The position numbers and the translations under genes were made by a program. 14,795 bases of DNA, from NCBI GenBank assembly GCA_900553985.1, contig USFW01000033.1, positions 1-14,795 of the forward strand, read 5' to 3'. Each line of letters starts with the position of its first letter. The stretch's first letter is position 1. The notes beneath the pieces were generated by a model. The model had not been told where the DNA came from and did not search any database. It saw only the letters and a program-made list of their open reading frames with translations. The stretch is from an uncultured Clostridium sp. (GTDB taxonomy: Bacteria; Bacillota; Clostridia; TANB77; CAG-508). Below are positions 6,891 to 14,768 of the stretch, piece by piece.

Positions 6891-7175
6891 ATGGATTTTA
6901 ATAGATGTAGTAGATGTGGCAATTTTTATGTATCACAAGGAAATGTTTGTCCTAAATGTAGTCCTAAAGATGGATTTGAATTTTCAACATTTAAAAATTA
7001 TATAAAAGAAAATGGCTTTGACAATTCTTTAGACACTATTTCTGGTCAAATTGGAGTTTCTGTAAAAAATTTAAACAGATTTTTAGAATACGAAGATTTT
7101 AAACCATATAAATCAGAAATTAACAATATTGGTAAAAACAAAAATCTAGGAAATACTGGTATTACTTTAAATTAG
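6891..7175 (+). CDS. Zinc-ribbon plus helix-turn-helix protein, YvyF/flagellar-operon-protein-like
   Basis: A 94-aa protein with four zinc-ligand cysteines arranged CxxC-x10-CxxC (C6, C9, C20, C23) within MDFNRCSRCGNFYVSQGNVC. A predicted HTH/winged segment follows at about 47-68 (LDTISGQIGVSVKNLNRFLE), and the last 25 residues are polar and probably disordered. This layout, with an N-terminal RC-x-RCG zinc ribbon followed by I-S-x-x-x-G-V-S-x-K-x-L-x-R-F-L, resembles the small Firmicutes proteins called YvyF or 'flagellar operon protein' near flgM. No flagellar gene is nearby, so a motility role cannot be claimed; a DNA-binding or regulatory role is plausible. AGGAGG stands 7 nt before ATG 6891. 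The gene is monocistronic, with its own promoter and a clean terminator after it, and diverges from the DUF1294 gene. Confidence 0.85.
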   Translation: MDFNRCSRCGNFYVSQGNVCPKCSPKDGFEFSTFKNYIKENGFDNSLDTISGQIGVSVKNLNRFLEYEDFKPYKSEINNIGKNKNLGNTGITLN

Positions 7176-7190
7176 GTTTAAATAACTATT

Positions 7191-7220
7191 AAAACGGAAA
7201 ACTTCTTATTTTCCGTTTTT
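7191..7220 (+). terminator. Rho-independent terminator of the zinc-ribbon gene
   Basis: A perfect 11-bp stem AAAACGGAAAA / TTTTCCGTTTT (arms 7191-7201 and 7209-7219), a 7-nt loop and a T-run that starts inside the right arm. It lies 16 nt after the stop codon. Confidence 0.85.
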
Positions 7221-7243
7221 TACTATATATAAGGCTAAAATTA

Positions 7244-7282
7244 CTTTATCATTTATATTTTCATAATATAAATGTAGTAAAG
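7244..7282 (+). other. Hairpin in the tyrS upstream region
   Basis: CATTTATAT (7250-7258) pairs with ATATAAATG (7266-7274) around a 7-nt loop, and after an internal loop CTTTA (7244-7248) pairs with TAAAG (7278-7282). It lies about 45 nt before tyrS. There is no T-box (TGGNACC) sequence and no specifier-loop context within this 106-nt gap, so it is not a T-box leader. It may equally lie upstream of the transcription start. Confidence 0.3.
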
Positions 7283-7326
7283 CAAGCTTTATTATTGTAT
7301 AACTATAAATGAAAGGATTGAAGTAA

Positions 7327-8541
7327 ATGAAAAATGTTTTTAATATTTTAGAAGAAAGAGGTTACATAGAGCAAATGACTCATCCTCAAGAAATAAAGGA
7401 TTTATTTGGCAAAGAAAGTGTTCCATTTTATATTGGTATTGACCCTACTGCTGATAGTTTACATGTTGGACATTTTGTTTCTTTAATGGTTGCAAGTCAT
7501 ATGCAAAAATGTGGGCATAAACCAATTATTCTAGTTGGTGGTGGTACTGCTACTATTGGTGACCCTTCTGGAAAAACAGATATGAGAAAAATGATGACTA
7601 GAGAACAAATTAATCACAATGTTGATTGTATAAAAAAACAAGTAGAAAAATTTATTAGTTTTGAAGGTGAAAATAAAGCAATTATTGTTAATAATGCTGA
7701 TTGGCTTTTAGATTTAAAATTTGTTGATTTCGTTCGTGAAATAGGAAGTTTATTTTCAGTGAATAAAATGCTTTCTGCTGAGTGCTATAAACAAAGATTA
7801 GAAACAGGATTAACATTCTTTGAAATGAGCTATATGCTTATGCAATCATATGACTTTTTATATTTATATAATAAATATGGATGTAAGTTACAAATGGGTG
7901 GAAATGATCAATGGTCTAATATAATTGGAGGAGTTGATTTAATTAGAAAAATTGGAAAAGATGATTCTTATGGTCTAACTTTTAAACTTCTTACAACAAA
8001 AGAAGGTAAAAAAATGGGTAAAACAGAAAAAGGTGCTTTATGGTTAGACTCTAGCAAAACATCTCCTTATGAATTCTATCAATATTGGAGAAATATAGAA
8101 GATTCTAGTGTTGAAACTGTTTTAAAAATGTTAACATATCTTCCACTAGATGAAGTTACTAAATTATCTTCACTAAAAGATGAAAAAATAAATGAAGCTA
8201 AAAAAGTGGCAGCATTTGAAATAACAAAACTTATACATGGAGAAGAAGAAGCTAAAAAAGCTGAAGAAGCTTCAAATGCTTTGTTCTCTGGAAATGGTAG
8301 TTTAGAAAATATGCCTTCTATAAAATTAGATGATATAAACATCTCATTAGTAGATAGTATAGTAGCAACAGGAATCGCACCTTCAAAAGGTCAAGCAAGA
8401 ACTCTAATTACACAAGGTGGAATTTCTTTAAATGATGAAAAAATAACAGATATTTCATATCACTTATCAGAAAACGACTTTTCTAAAGGTTATGCTATAT
8501 TGAAAAAAGGTAAAAAAATATTCTATAAATTAGAAAAATAG
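7327..8541 (+). CDS. tyrS: Tyrosine--tRNA ligase (TyrS)
   Basis: A class I aminoacyl-tRNA synthetase that activates tyrosine with ATP and charges tRNA-Tyr in the cytoplasm. The 404 aa fit the usual 400-430. HVGH (46-49) is the HIGH motif and KMGKT (230-234) the KMSKS motif. The tyrosine pocket residues Y170, Q174 and D177 lie in the SYMLMQSYDF helix, and GGNDQW (192-197) is present. The catalytic Rossmann domain spans about 30-240, an anticodon-binding helical domain about 245-335, and a C-terminal S4 RNA-binding domain about 340-400 (ATGIAPSKGQARTLITQGGI). AAAGGA precedes ATG 7327 by about 10 nt. The gene is monocistronic: a terminator separates it from the zinc-ribbon gene upstream and a bidirectional hairpin follows the stop. 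Many Firmicutes tyrS genes are controlled by a T-box; none is visible here. Confidence 0.97.
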   Translation: MKNVFNILEERGYIEQMTHPQEIKDLFGKESVPFYIGIDPTADSLHVGHFVSLMVASHMQKCGHKPIILVGGGTATIGDPSGKTDMRKMMTREQINHNVDCIKKQVEKFISFEGENKAIIVNNADWLLDLKFVDFVREIGSLFSVNKMLSAECYKQRLETGLTFFEMSYMLMQSYDFLYLYNKYGCKLQMGGNDQWSNIIGGVDLIRKIGKDDSYGLTFKLLTTKEGKKMGKTEKGALWLDSSKTSPYEFYQYWRNIEDSSVETVLKMLTYLPLDEVTKLSSLKDEKINEAKKVAAFEITKLIHGEEEAKKAEEASNALFSGNGSLENMPSIKLDDINISLVDSIVATGIAPSKGQARTLITQGGISLNDEKITDISYHLSENDFSKGYAILKKGKKIFYKLEK

Positions 8542-8543
8542 GT

Positions 8544-8591
8544 AAAGAGACAATCCTAGAATATAAAAAATATTTCTAGGATTGCCTCTTT
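8544..8591. terminator. Bidirectional terminator between tyrS and the TPR gene
   Basis: The arms AAAGAG-A-CAATCCTAGAA (8544-8561) and TTCTAGGATTG-C-CTCTTT (8574-8591) give 17 base pairs with one mismatch, and the AT core can pair further with one bulged base. A-run and T-run sit at the two ends, so it can serve both tyrS (plus) and the TPR gene (minus), whose stop codons lie 3-6 nt away on either side. Its core recurs at 14743-14768. Confidence 0.85.
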
Positions 8592-8596
8592 TCTAC

Positions 8597-9832
8597 TTAT
8601 CTTTCTTTCTCATCTTTCTCAACTTGCTGTTCTTTTTTTGTCTTTCCTTCAGCTTCATTCTTTTTCAATAATTTTATATCATTATAGCTTAAATGTCTGG
8701 TGATATCTACCATTTCTTCTAAATGTTCTTTTGCCTTTACATCTTTTTCTTGTAATTTAGCAACTTTTTCATCTTCATTTAATCTATTTTCTAAGTTAAA
8801 TGGTATTGAAATTCTAGCCATTATTGGAATAAAAATTGTATCTTTTTTTACTTTCTCCACTATTCTTTTTGAATTTATATCTATTGCTGTATTAGTATAT
8901 TTTATAGCAGTATCTTTATCTCCCTTTATTAAATAAATCTTTGCTAATTCAAAATATCCATCTGCTGATAGTTCTTCCTCCTCTATTGCTTCTAAAAATC
9001 TTCTTTCCGCCTCTTCTAAATCCTTATAAATCAACGCAATTTCTGCTAATGCATATTTACAATTATATGCTAATGAATTTATCTGGGCTGCTTTTTCATA
9101 ACATATCTTTGCATTTTGAAAATCATTTAACATTGTATAAACAATACCTAAATTATAGTTTAAATCATAACTCATTGGATTAAATCTTAAGGCTTCTTGA
9201 TAAATATTTGCTGCATCTTTATATCTTTCCTTTTCAATTAATATATCTCCTAAAAGCACTGTTGCCTTATACATATCTGGTTTTATATTTAGCAAGTTAA
9301 ATAACATTTCAGCTGCTTCATCTTTTTTACCTAAATTATCTAATAACTCTGCAACTTTATAATAAGAATTATAATCTTTTTTGTTTATATCAATAGCTTG
9401 AACATATTCGTCTATTGCTTTTCTCATTCCACCTTCCTTTTCATATAATTCTGCTAATAATTTATGTCCCTTATAGCTATTTGGCATTTTAGTTATTAAT
9501 TTAATTAAAGCTTCTTTTGCTCTTTTGTCATTTCCTATTGCTAAATAAAATTTTGCCTTTGTTATATTTATAAGTTCAAACAAAGTAATTCCTCTTGTTT
9601 CTAATATAATAGCAATTATCGGAAGTAATATTGATAATACATATTTTGCTATATCTAACACCATATTTAATTTAATTGTAAAAGCAAATTCTATAAAATT
9701 TAAAGCAATTCCTATTGCTTCTAATATTAAAATTATCACATAGCTTGTATCATTTTTTCTTATCATTTTAAAAAATGTATATACAAAAATTGCAAGTGAT
9801 ATAACTGTAAAAATTAATTGTTCAGCTAACAT
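8597..9832 (-). CDS. Membrane-anchored tetratricopeptide-repeat protein
   Basis: A 411-aa protein with three N-terminal transmembrane segments (about 5-23, 31-54 and 57-77) followed by roughly seven TPR units in exact 34-residue register, starting near 92, 120, 154, 188, 222, 256 and 290 (for example YNSYYKVAELLDNLGKKDEA and YDLNYNLGIVYTMLNDFQNA). The C-terminal 70 residues are highly charged and lack repeats. The layout suggests a membrane scaffold presenting a TPR superhelix on one face of the membrane, most likely the cytoplasmic side, but the partner is unknown. AAGGAAG stands about 5 nt before ATG 9832. It lies 121 bp downstream of rnhA on the same strand and may be partly co-transcribed with it, although a promoter candidate lies in the gap. 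It ends at a bidirectional terminator shared with tyrS. Confidence 0.88.
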   Translation of the reverse strand: MLAEQLIFTVISLAIFVYTFFKMIRKNDTSYVIILILEAIGIALNFIEFAFTIKLNMVLDIAKYVLSILLPIIAIILETRGITLFELINITKAKFYLAIGNDKRAKEALIKLITKMPNSYKGHKLLAELYEKEGGMRKAIDEYVQAIDINKKDYNSYYKVAELLDNLGKKDEAAEMLFNLLNIKPDMYKATVLLGDILIEKERYKDAANIYQEALRFNPMSYDLNYNLGIVYTMLNDFQNAKICYEKAAQINSLAYNCKYALAEIALIYKDLEEAERRFLEAIEEEELSADGYFELAKIYLIKGDKDTAIKYTNTAIDINSKRIVEKVKKDTIFIPIMARISIPFNLENRLNEDEKVAKLQEKDVKAKEHLEEMVDITRHLSYNDIKLLKKNEAEGKTKKEQQVEKDEKER

Positions 9833-9904
9833 TCTTTCTTCCTTGTATAATATATATTTAGGTTTTTAAAAGGCTACCTATAAACCTTCATGATAAATTT
9901 CATT

Positions 9905-9931
9905 TTTATATTCTATAATCCTTTATCTCAA
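9905..9931 (-). promoter_or_regulatory. Possible promoter of the TPR gene
   Basis: The minus strand has TTGAGA (9926-9931, one mismatch to TTGACA) followed by TATAAA (9905-9910) at 15 bp, or TAAAAA (9903-9908) at 17 bp. Neither spacing and hexamer pair is ideal. If real, the leader is about 70 nt and includes a weak AGGTTT/AAACCT stem. Confidence 0.3.
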
Positions 9932-9953
9932 ATTATATATTACTACTCTCATT

Positions 9954-10391
9954 TTAATTTAATTGTTTTATTGCATTTCTTGCTAATTCATCACATCTAT
10001 TATTAAACTCATTATCACTATGTCCTTTGACTTTTATAAACTTTACTTTGTGAATCTTAGTTAAGTCATAAAGCTCTTGCCATATCTCTTTATTTTTTAC
10101 CGGTTCTTTTCCTGAAGTTTTCCAATTATTTTTTACCCAATTATAAATCCATCCTTGATTAAATCCATTTACTACATAAGCACTATCACTATACAACTCT
10201 ACTTCACAGGGATATTTTAGCATTTTTAGTCCTTCTATTACTGCTGTTAATTCCATTATGTTATTAGTTGTATCTTTTTTTCCTCCTGATATTTCTTTTC
10301 TATTTCCTTTATACATTAAAATAGAGCCCCAACCTCCTGGTCCAGGATTTCCTGAGCAAGCTCCATCTGTATATATTATTACCTTTTCCAT
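9954..10391 (-). CDS. rnhA: Ribonuclease HI
   Basis: Cuts the RNA strand of RNA-DNA hybrids, removing R-loops and primer remnants with two metal ions. All four acidic catalytic residues are present: D9 (YTDGACSGNPGPGGWG), E47 (NIMELTAVIEGL), D69 (LYSDSAYVV) and D134 (NRCDELAR), along with the loop histidine H124 (VKGHSDNEFNN). The basic handle region with W-rich helices (GWIYNWVKNNWK) places it with the bacterial RnhA type. The start was set to ATG 10391 because GAGG lies 5-6 nt before it and the resulting 145 aa begin right at the first beta-strand. An upstream in-frame TTG at 10418 would add nine lysine-rich residues but has no ribosome site. It diverges from tmcAL across a 309-336 bp gap and is followed by the TPR gene. 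Confidence 0.95.
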   Translation of the reverse strand: MEKVIIYTDGACSGNPGPGGWGSILMYKGNRKEISGGKKDTTNNIMELTAVIEGLKMLKYPCEVELYSDSAYVVNGFNQGWIYNWVKNNWKTSGKEPVKNKEIWQELYDLTKIHKVKFIKVKGHSDNEFNNRCDELARNAIKQLN

Positions 10392-10479
10392 ATATACCTC
10401 TTTTTCTTGTTTTTTCAATTTTTTTATGATAATATTATATCAATAAATTACAAATTATACAATATATTTATATTTTTAA

Positions 10480-10589
10480 GTTTCGGTTTTTTGCATTTTA
10501 TAAATTATATTACTTAAAATATGCTGAAATGCTTCATAATTTGAAATGTTTAACCGCCGAAACAGCAAATATAGCTATATAAACTGTTT
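10480..10589. other. Inverted-repeat-rich intergenic element between rnhA and tmcAL, role unknown
   Basis: In the 336-bp gap between two divergent genes, GTTTCGG (10480-10486) is matched by CCGAAAC (10557-10563), with further partial pairing inside (GCATTTTA 10493-10500 against TAAAATATGC 10515-10524). Overlapping its right end is a 30-bp imperfect palindrome, AAACAG (10560-10565) to CTGTTT (10584-10589), centred on the perfect 12-bp palindrome ATATAGCTATAT (10569-10580). AGCTATAT is repeated once more at 10620-10627. The GC-containing arms stand out in very AT-rich surroundings. It could be an operator, a leader structure or a small RNA; no strand can be chosen. The remaining bases up to 10727 show only AT-rich DNA and the tmcAL ribosome site. 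Confidence 0.35.
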
Positions 10590-10727
10590 TAGAAAAAATC
10601 ATTGATAATAGTAATTTTTAGCTATATTCACAAAACAAATTAATTTTTAAGTAATAATAAATATTCTAAATTTTCTTAAATAGAAAACTTGAAATTTATA
10701 TTTTACTAATAGAAAGGATTTTATATT

Positions 10728-11960
10728 ATGGGAAAAGTTCTCGGAATAATTGCTGAATATAATCCATTTCATAATGGCCATTTACATCACTTACAAAATT
10801 CTCTAAAATTAACTAATGCTGATTATACAATAGCTATTATAACTGGAAATTTTACACAAAGAGGTTCTACTTCTTTAATTGATAAATGGTCAAAAGCTGA
10901 AATCGCTCTAAAAAATGGTATTGACTTAGTAATAGAACTTCCTTTATTATATTCAATTTCCAGTGCAGAAAACTTTGCTGAAGGAGCTATTAAAATATTA
11001 AGCTCATTAAATGTTGTTGATTATTTATCTTTTGGTGCAGAAACAGATGATATTGCAACTTTAAATGTTATTGCTGATACTTTATATAGAGAACCTAAAG
11101 AATATAAAAATATATTATCTCATGAATTAAGTAAAGGTCTATCATACCCTAAAGCCCGTGAAAACGCTTTACTTATGTATTTGCAAGATATAAGAAGATT
11201 TACTAATGTATTATCAACCCCTAATAATATTTTAGGAATTGAATATTTAAAAGCTTTAAAAAAATTTAAAAGTCCTATAATGCCAGTTGCTATTAAAAGG
11301 TTTGATGTGGGTTATAATGATACTACATATACAGAAAATATTGCTAGTGCAACCGCAATAAGAAATATTGTTAAAAATAATAGTTTGGATATTTTAAAAA
11401 AAGTAGTACCTGAAAATAGCTTTTCTACTATTTTAGAAAATATTAAAATAGGTCATGTTTTACCAGACCTTTCTACTTTTGAAAAACAAATTATATATAA
11501 CTTAAGAAGTATGTCAATAGAAGAAATTGCAAACTTGCCAGATGTTTCAGAAGGTTTAGAATATGCAATTAAAAATGCAGCAAATTCTTGCAATAGTATT
11601 GTAGAATTTCTAAGTATAATAAAATCCAAAAGATATACAAGTACCCGCTTACAAAGAATTTTATTATATTCTTTACTAAATATAACCAAAAAAGATATGC
11701 AAATTTCTAGAAAAACTATACCTTATATTAGAGTTCTTGGTTTCAATGAACGAGGTAGATATATAATATCAGAAGTAGCTAGACAAAATCCAAAACTTGA
11801 AATAGTAACTTCAGTAAAAAAATATTTAGATAGTTGTAATAATCGAAACTTACAATTAATGTTATCTAAAGATATTTGGTCAACAAATGTTTATACTATT
11901 GGGTATGAGTATGAATCTTTGAATAATTTAGATTATACTCATAAAATGGTTATAATTTAG
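10728..11960 (+). CDS. tmcAL: tRNA(Met) cytidine acetate ligase (TmcAL, YlbM family)
   Basis: Makes N4-acetylcytidine at the wobble base of elongator tRNA-Met by activating acetate with ATP to acetyl-AMP, which helps accurate AUG reading. It is the Firmicutes alternative to the acetyl-CoA enzyme TmcA. The N-terminal nucleotidyltransferase fold begins with VLGIIAEYNPFHNGHLHHL, where H15-N16-G17-H18 is the HxGH ATP-binding motif. GNFTQRG (40-46) and IDKWSKAEIALKNGIDLVIELP (51-72) are strongly conserved family blocks. SFGAETDD, around 100, and the later YLKALKKF and ASATAIRN segments also fit. The 410 aa match the usual 390-420. AAAGGA lies about 9 nt before ATG 10728. The gene is monocistronic, with a palindromic upstream region and a 21-bp hairpin after the stop that is shared with glgP. 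Confidence 0.94.
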   Translation: MGKVLGIIAEYNPFHNGHLHHLQNSLKLTNADYTIAIITGNFTQRGSTSLIDKWSKAEIALKNGIDLVIELPLLYSISSAENFAEGAIKILSSLNVVDYLSFGAETDDIATLNVIADTLYREPKEYKNILSHELSKGLSYPKARENALLMYLQDIRRFTNVLSTPNNILGIEYLKALKKFKSPIMPVAIKRFDVGYNDTTYTENIASATAIRNIVKNNSLDILKKVVPENSFSTILENIKIGHVLPDLSTFEKQIIYNLRSMSIEEIANLPDVSEGLEYAIKNAANSCNSIVEFLSIIKSKRYTSTRLQRILLYSLLNITKKDMQISRKTIPYIRVLGFNERGRYIISEVARQNPKLEIVTSVKKYLDSCNNRNLQLMLSKDIWSTNVYTIGYEYESLNNLDYTHKMVII

Positions 11961-11975
11961 AGTTAAAAGTTTAAA

Positions 11976-12021
11976 GGCTTTACTATAATATAAAAAATAT
12001 TTTTTATATTATAGTAAAGCC
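11976..12021. terminator. Bidirectional terminator between tmcAL and glgP
   Basis: A perfect 21-bp stem (arms 11976-11996 and 12001-12021, GGCTTTACTATAATATAAAAA at the left) with a 4-nt loop, lying between the convergent stops of tmcAL and glgP. The U-runs are partly inside the stem and the tails are modest. Its length and symmetry make it the strongest hairpin in the window. Confidence 0.8.
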
Positions 12022-12047
12022 ATTTCACAATTTATATATTAAATTTC

Positions 12048-14615
12048 TTATTTAGTTATCCATTTTACCAAATCCAAATTAGCTGGTTCTAATAACATTT
12101 CATGTCTTGGCATAACTCTAAATGTATAACCATAATTTCCACCTGAAGTTAATTCTATTTTTGCAGTAAAATAATATTTTTTATGTTCTTCATCAACTTC
12201 TTGTAATTCCATTGGAATTATACTTACATTTTCTACAATTCCATTTTCTAAGATTTTTCCATAATATGCTTCTACTGTAACATTTTCGACATCTATATTT
12301 GGTAATTGTACTTCACAAGCTACTTCAATGTTATTTCCTGCATCCATTGTTATATTATCTAAATTATTTCCTTGTATAATTTTTATATCTTTCCAATTAA
12401 CATATAAATCTTTTTTCCAAGAATTATATGCTGCAACATTATCAATGTCTTCATAATATTTTTTAGTTAAATTACATAATGGCATATATAATTCATTTGT
12501 ATAATCAACTAACATTCTAGCTGTACTGTATTTTCCTCCTGTTGTTATAATTGAATTTTTCATTAATTCTAGCCATTTTTTAGAAATACCATTTTTATCT
12601 CTATCATAATATGTAGGAATTATTTTTTCTTCTAATGTATGGTACATACTTTGGCTATCTGCCATATCTTGAGCCTCATAAGAATCATATTCTGCATTTG
12701 TTCCTATTGTCCATCCATTGTTTTGAGTATATCCTTCTGCCCACCAACCATCTAGTACACTAAAGTTTATAACTCCATTTACAGATGCTTTTTGTCCACT
12801 TGTTCCTGAAGCTTCCATAGGTCTTCTTGGATTATTCAACCATACATCTACTCCACTTACTAAATATCTAGACATTGCTATATTATAGTTTTCTAGTAAG
12901 AAAATTTTTCCTTTGAATTGTGGCATCATAGATACTTCATGGATATACTTAATTAAATCTTGACCTTCTTTGTCTGCTGGGTGTGCTTTTCCTGCAAATA
13001 TTAATTGTACTGGTTTTCCAGTATTATTCATGATTTGTGTCATTCTTTCGATATCTTTAAATATTAATGTTGCTCTTTTATATGTTGCAAATCTTCTAGC
13101 AAATCCTATTGTTAAAGCATCTGGATCTAATTTTGATACTATTTCATTTATCTCTTCATAGCTATATCCTGATCTTCTTAATCTTTCCGTTGTATTTTCT
13201 TTAACTAGATTTATTAATTTTCTTTTTCTTTCAATATGTGTAAGCCATAATTTATCATCTGGTATGTTTTTTATTTTTTCCCATACATAATCTTGATGCA
13301 TATTATCTTGCCAGTATGGCATTAAATATTTATTATATAATTCTTTAAGTTTAGGTGCAAGCCATGTACAAGTATGAATTCCATTTGTTACATATCCTAT
13401 TGGTGATTCATTTGCAGCAATATTAGGCCACACTTCACTAAATAATTCCCTAGAAACTGCTCCATGTAACTTACTAACTCCATTTTTCTTTCCAGCAATT
13501 TTCAAAGCTAAAATTCCCATATTAAATCCTGTATCCATATCCGGCCCTGGTTTCATTCCCAATTTTAAGAATTCTTCTCTTGAAATACCTAATCTTGGCC
13601 AAAAATCTTTAAAATATTTTTCTACTAAATCAATTGGGAATATGTCATTTCCTGCTGGTACTGGTGTATGTGTTGTAAATACTGTTTTTGAACTTGCAAT
13701 ATCTTTTGCAACTTCAAATGAAACTTGTTTTTCTTTTATAATATTTTTTATAATTTCTAAATTTAAAAATGCGGAATGTCCTTCATTCATATGATATACA
13801 GTTGGTTTTAATCCAAGATATTTTGTAAGTAAACTTACTCCTGCCATTCCTAAAACAATCTCTTGTCTTATTCTCATCTCTTGATCTCCACCATATAATC
13901 TTAATGTAACATTTCTATCTTCCTCATTATTTTTTGGTATATCTGAATCTAATAAATATAATTTAACTCTTCCTACATTTATTTGCCATACTTTCAAATA
14001 TAATCTTCTTTTTGGAAATTTAACATATATTGTTAAATCTTCTCCTTTTTCATCTTTAACAGGATTTATTGGTAAATCATATAAATCTATATTGTGATAT
14101 TCAGTCTCTTGTTGTCCATATCCATTTATTTTTTGATTAAAATATCCATTTTTATATAATAGACCTACTCCTATAAGTGGTAATCCTAAGTCACTTGCTG
14201 ATTTTAAATGATCTCCTGAAAGAATTCCTAATCCACCAGAATAAATTGGAATAGTTTGGTCCAATCCATATTCAGCTGAAAAATATGCTATTAAGTCTTT
14301 TTTATTATTTGGATATTTGCTAGAAAACCATGTGTTTTTGCTATTCATATAATTTGTAAAGTTATCAGCAATTTTATCATATTCTTTCAGAAAAGATATA
14401 TCTTTTGATACTCTTTCTAAATTTTCTTGTGATACATGTCTTAAAAATTTAACTGGATTCTTTGAACATTGTTCCCATAAATCTCTGTCTATTTTTTGAA
14501 ATAATCTTAAAAATTCAGTATTCCAAGACCACCATAAGTTGTTTGAAATTTCTCCTAATTTTTCAATCCTTTTTGGCAGTTGGGGATTTACTGTTATTCT
14601 ATTAAATAAATACAT
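12048..14615 (-). CDS. glgP: Alpha-glucan phosphorylase (glycogen/maltodextrin phosphorylase, short GT35 type)
   Basis: A PLP-dependent GT35 enzyme that removes glucose from glycogen or maltodextrin chains with phosphate, releasing glucose-1-phosphate. The 855 aa begin with the DUF3417-type N-terminal region of this subfamily (LPKRIEKLGEISNNLWWSWN, about 14-33). The catalytic core shows GGLGILSGDHLKSASDLG (about 129-146), FTTHTPVPAGND with H316, YVTNGIHTCTW, GFARRFATYKRA and the PLP site EASGTSGQKASVNG with Schiff-base lysine K609; GWWAEG follows. This matches the alpha-glucan phosphorylases of Thermotoga and Clostridia more than the long E. coli MalP/GlgP type. The last 120 residues form a beta-rich domain (GKILENGIVENV, GGNYGYTFRVMPRHE). 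AAGGAGG stands 8 nt before ATG 14615 and a near-consensus promoter lies upstream. No other glycogen gene is in view. Confidence 0.95.
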   Translation of the reverse strand: MYLFNRITVNPQLPKRIEKLGEISNNLWWSWNTEFLRLFQKIDRDLWEQCSKNPVKFLRHVSQENLERVSKDISFLKEYDKIADNFTNYMNSKNTWFSSKYPNNKKDLIAYFSAEYGLDQTIPIYSGGLGILSGDHLKSASDLGLPLIGVGLLYKNGYFNQKINGYGQQETEYHNIDLYDLPINPVKDEKGEDLTIYVKFPKRRLYLKVWQINVGRVKLYLLDSDIPKNNEEDRNVTLRLYGGDQEMRIRQEIVLGMAGVSLLTKYLGLKPTVYHMNEGHSAFLNLEIIKNIIKEKQVSFEVAKDIASSKTVFTTHTPVPAGNDIFPIDLVEKYFKDFWPRLGISREEFLKLGMKPGPDMDTGFNMGILALKIAGKKNGVSKLHGAVSRELFSEVWPNIAANESPIGYVTNGIHTCTWLAPKLKELYNKYLMPYWQDNMHQDYVWEKIKNIPDDKLWLTHIERKRKLINLVKENTTERLRRSGYSYEEINEIVSKLDPDALTIGFARRFATYKRATLIFKDIERMTQIMNNTGKPVQLIFAGKAHPADKEGQDLIKYIHEVSMMPQFKGKIFLLENYNIAMSRYLVSGVDVWLNNPRRPMEASGTSGQKASVNGVINFSVLDGWWAEGYTQNNGWTIGTNAEYDSYEAQDMADSQSMYHTLEEKIIPTYYDRDKNGISKKWLELMKNSIITTGGKYSTARMLVDYTNELYMPLCNLTKKYYEDIDNVAAYNSWKKDLYVNWKDIKIIQGNNLDNITMDAGNNIEVACEVQLPNIDVENVTVEAYYGKILENGIVENVSIIPMELQEVDEEHKKYYFTAKIELTSGGNYGYTFRVMPRHEMLLEPANLDLVKWITK

Positions 14616-14668
14616 AATTTTTTCCTCCTTAGTGTTTCAAAACTTTCCTCTTCTTTTTGTTCACTTCT

Positions 14669-14697
14669 ATTATCTATTAAATAATATAATTTGTCAA
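14669..14697 (-). promoter_or_regulatory. Promoter of glgP
   Basis: The minus strand has a perfect -35 TTGACA (14692-14697), a 17-bp spacer and -10 GATAAT (14669-14674, five of six). This is the best sigma-A-type promoter in the window. Transcription would start near 14662, giving a leader of about 45 nt. Confidence 0.75.
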
Positions 14698-14742
14698 ATC
14701 TTTTCTTAAAATTCTTAAATTTTTATATTGTTATAATTCTGT

Positions 14743-14768
14743 CCTGGAATATAAAAAATATTTCTAGG
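14743..14768. repeat. Second copy of an AT-core hairpin, possible terminator of an adjacent gene
   Basis: CCTGGAATATAAAAAATATTTCTAGG is nearly identical (one substitution in 26 positions) to 8554-8579 inside the tyrS/TPR terminator. Here the stem is shorter (CCTGGAA/TTCTAGG with one G-T pair) and is followed on the plus strand by a T-run at 14774-14779. It lies upstream of the glgP promoter, so it could end a gene beyond the right edge of the window. Confidence 0.5.

Noticed and set aside
7221..7326. T-box riboswitch upstream of tyrS
   Set aside because: The gap is only 106 nt and contains no TGGNACC-type T-box sequence or antiterminator/terminator pair; only a simple AT hairpin is visible.
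10392..10418. Longer rnhA start at TTG 10418
   Set aside because: There is no ribosome site before the TTG, whereas GAGG precedes ATG 10391 at proper spacing and the protein then begins at the first beta-strand.
11976..12021. Perfect 21-bp palindrome as an insertion-element end or phage attachment site
   Set aside because: It sits exactly between two convergent stop codons and no transposase, integrase or flanking duplication is seen; a bidirectional terminator is sufficient.
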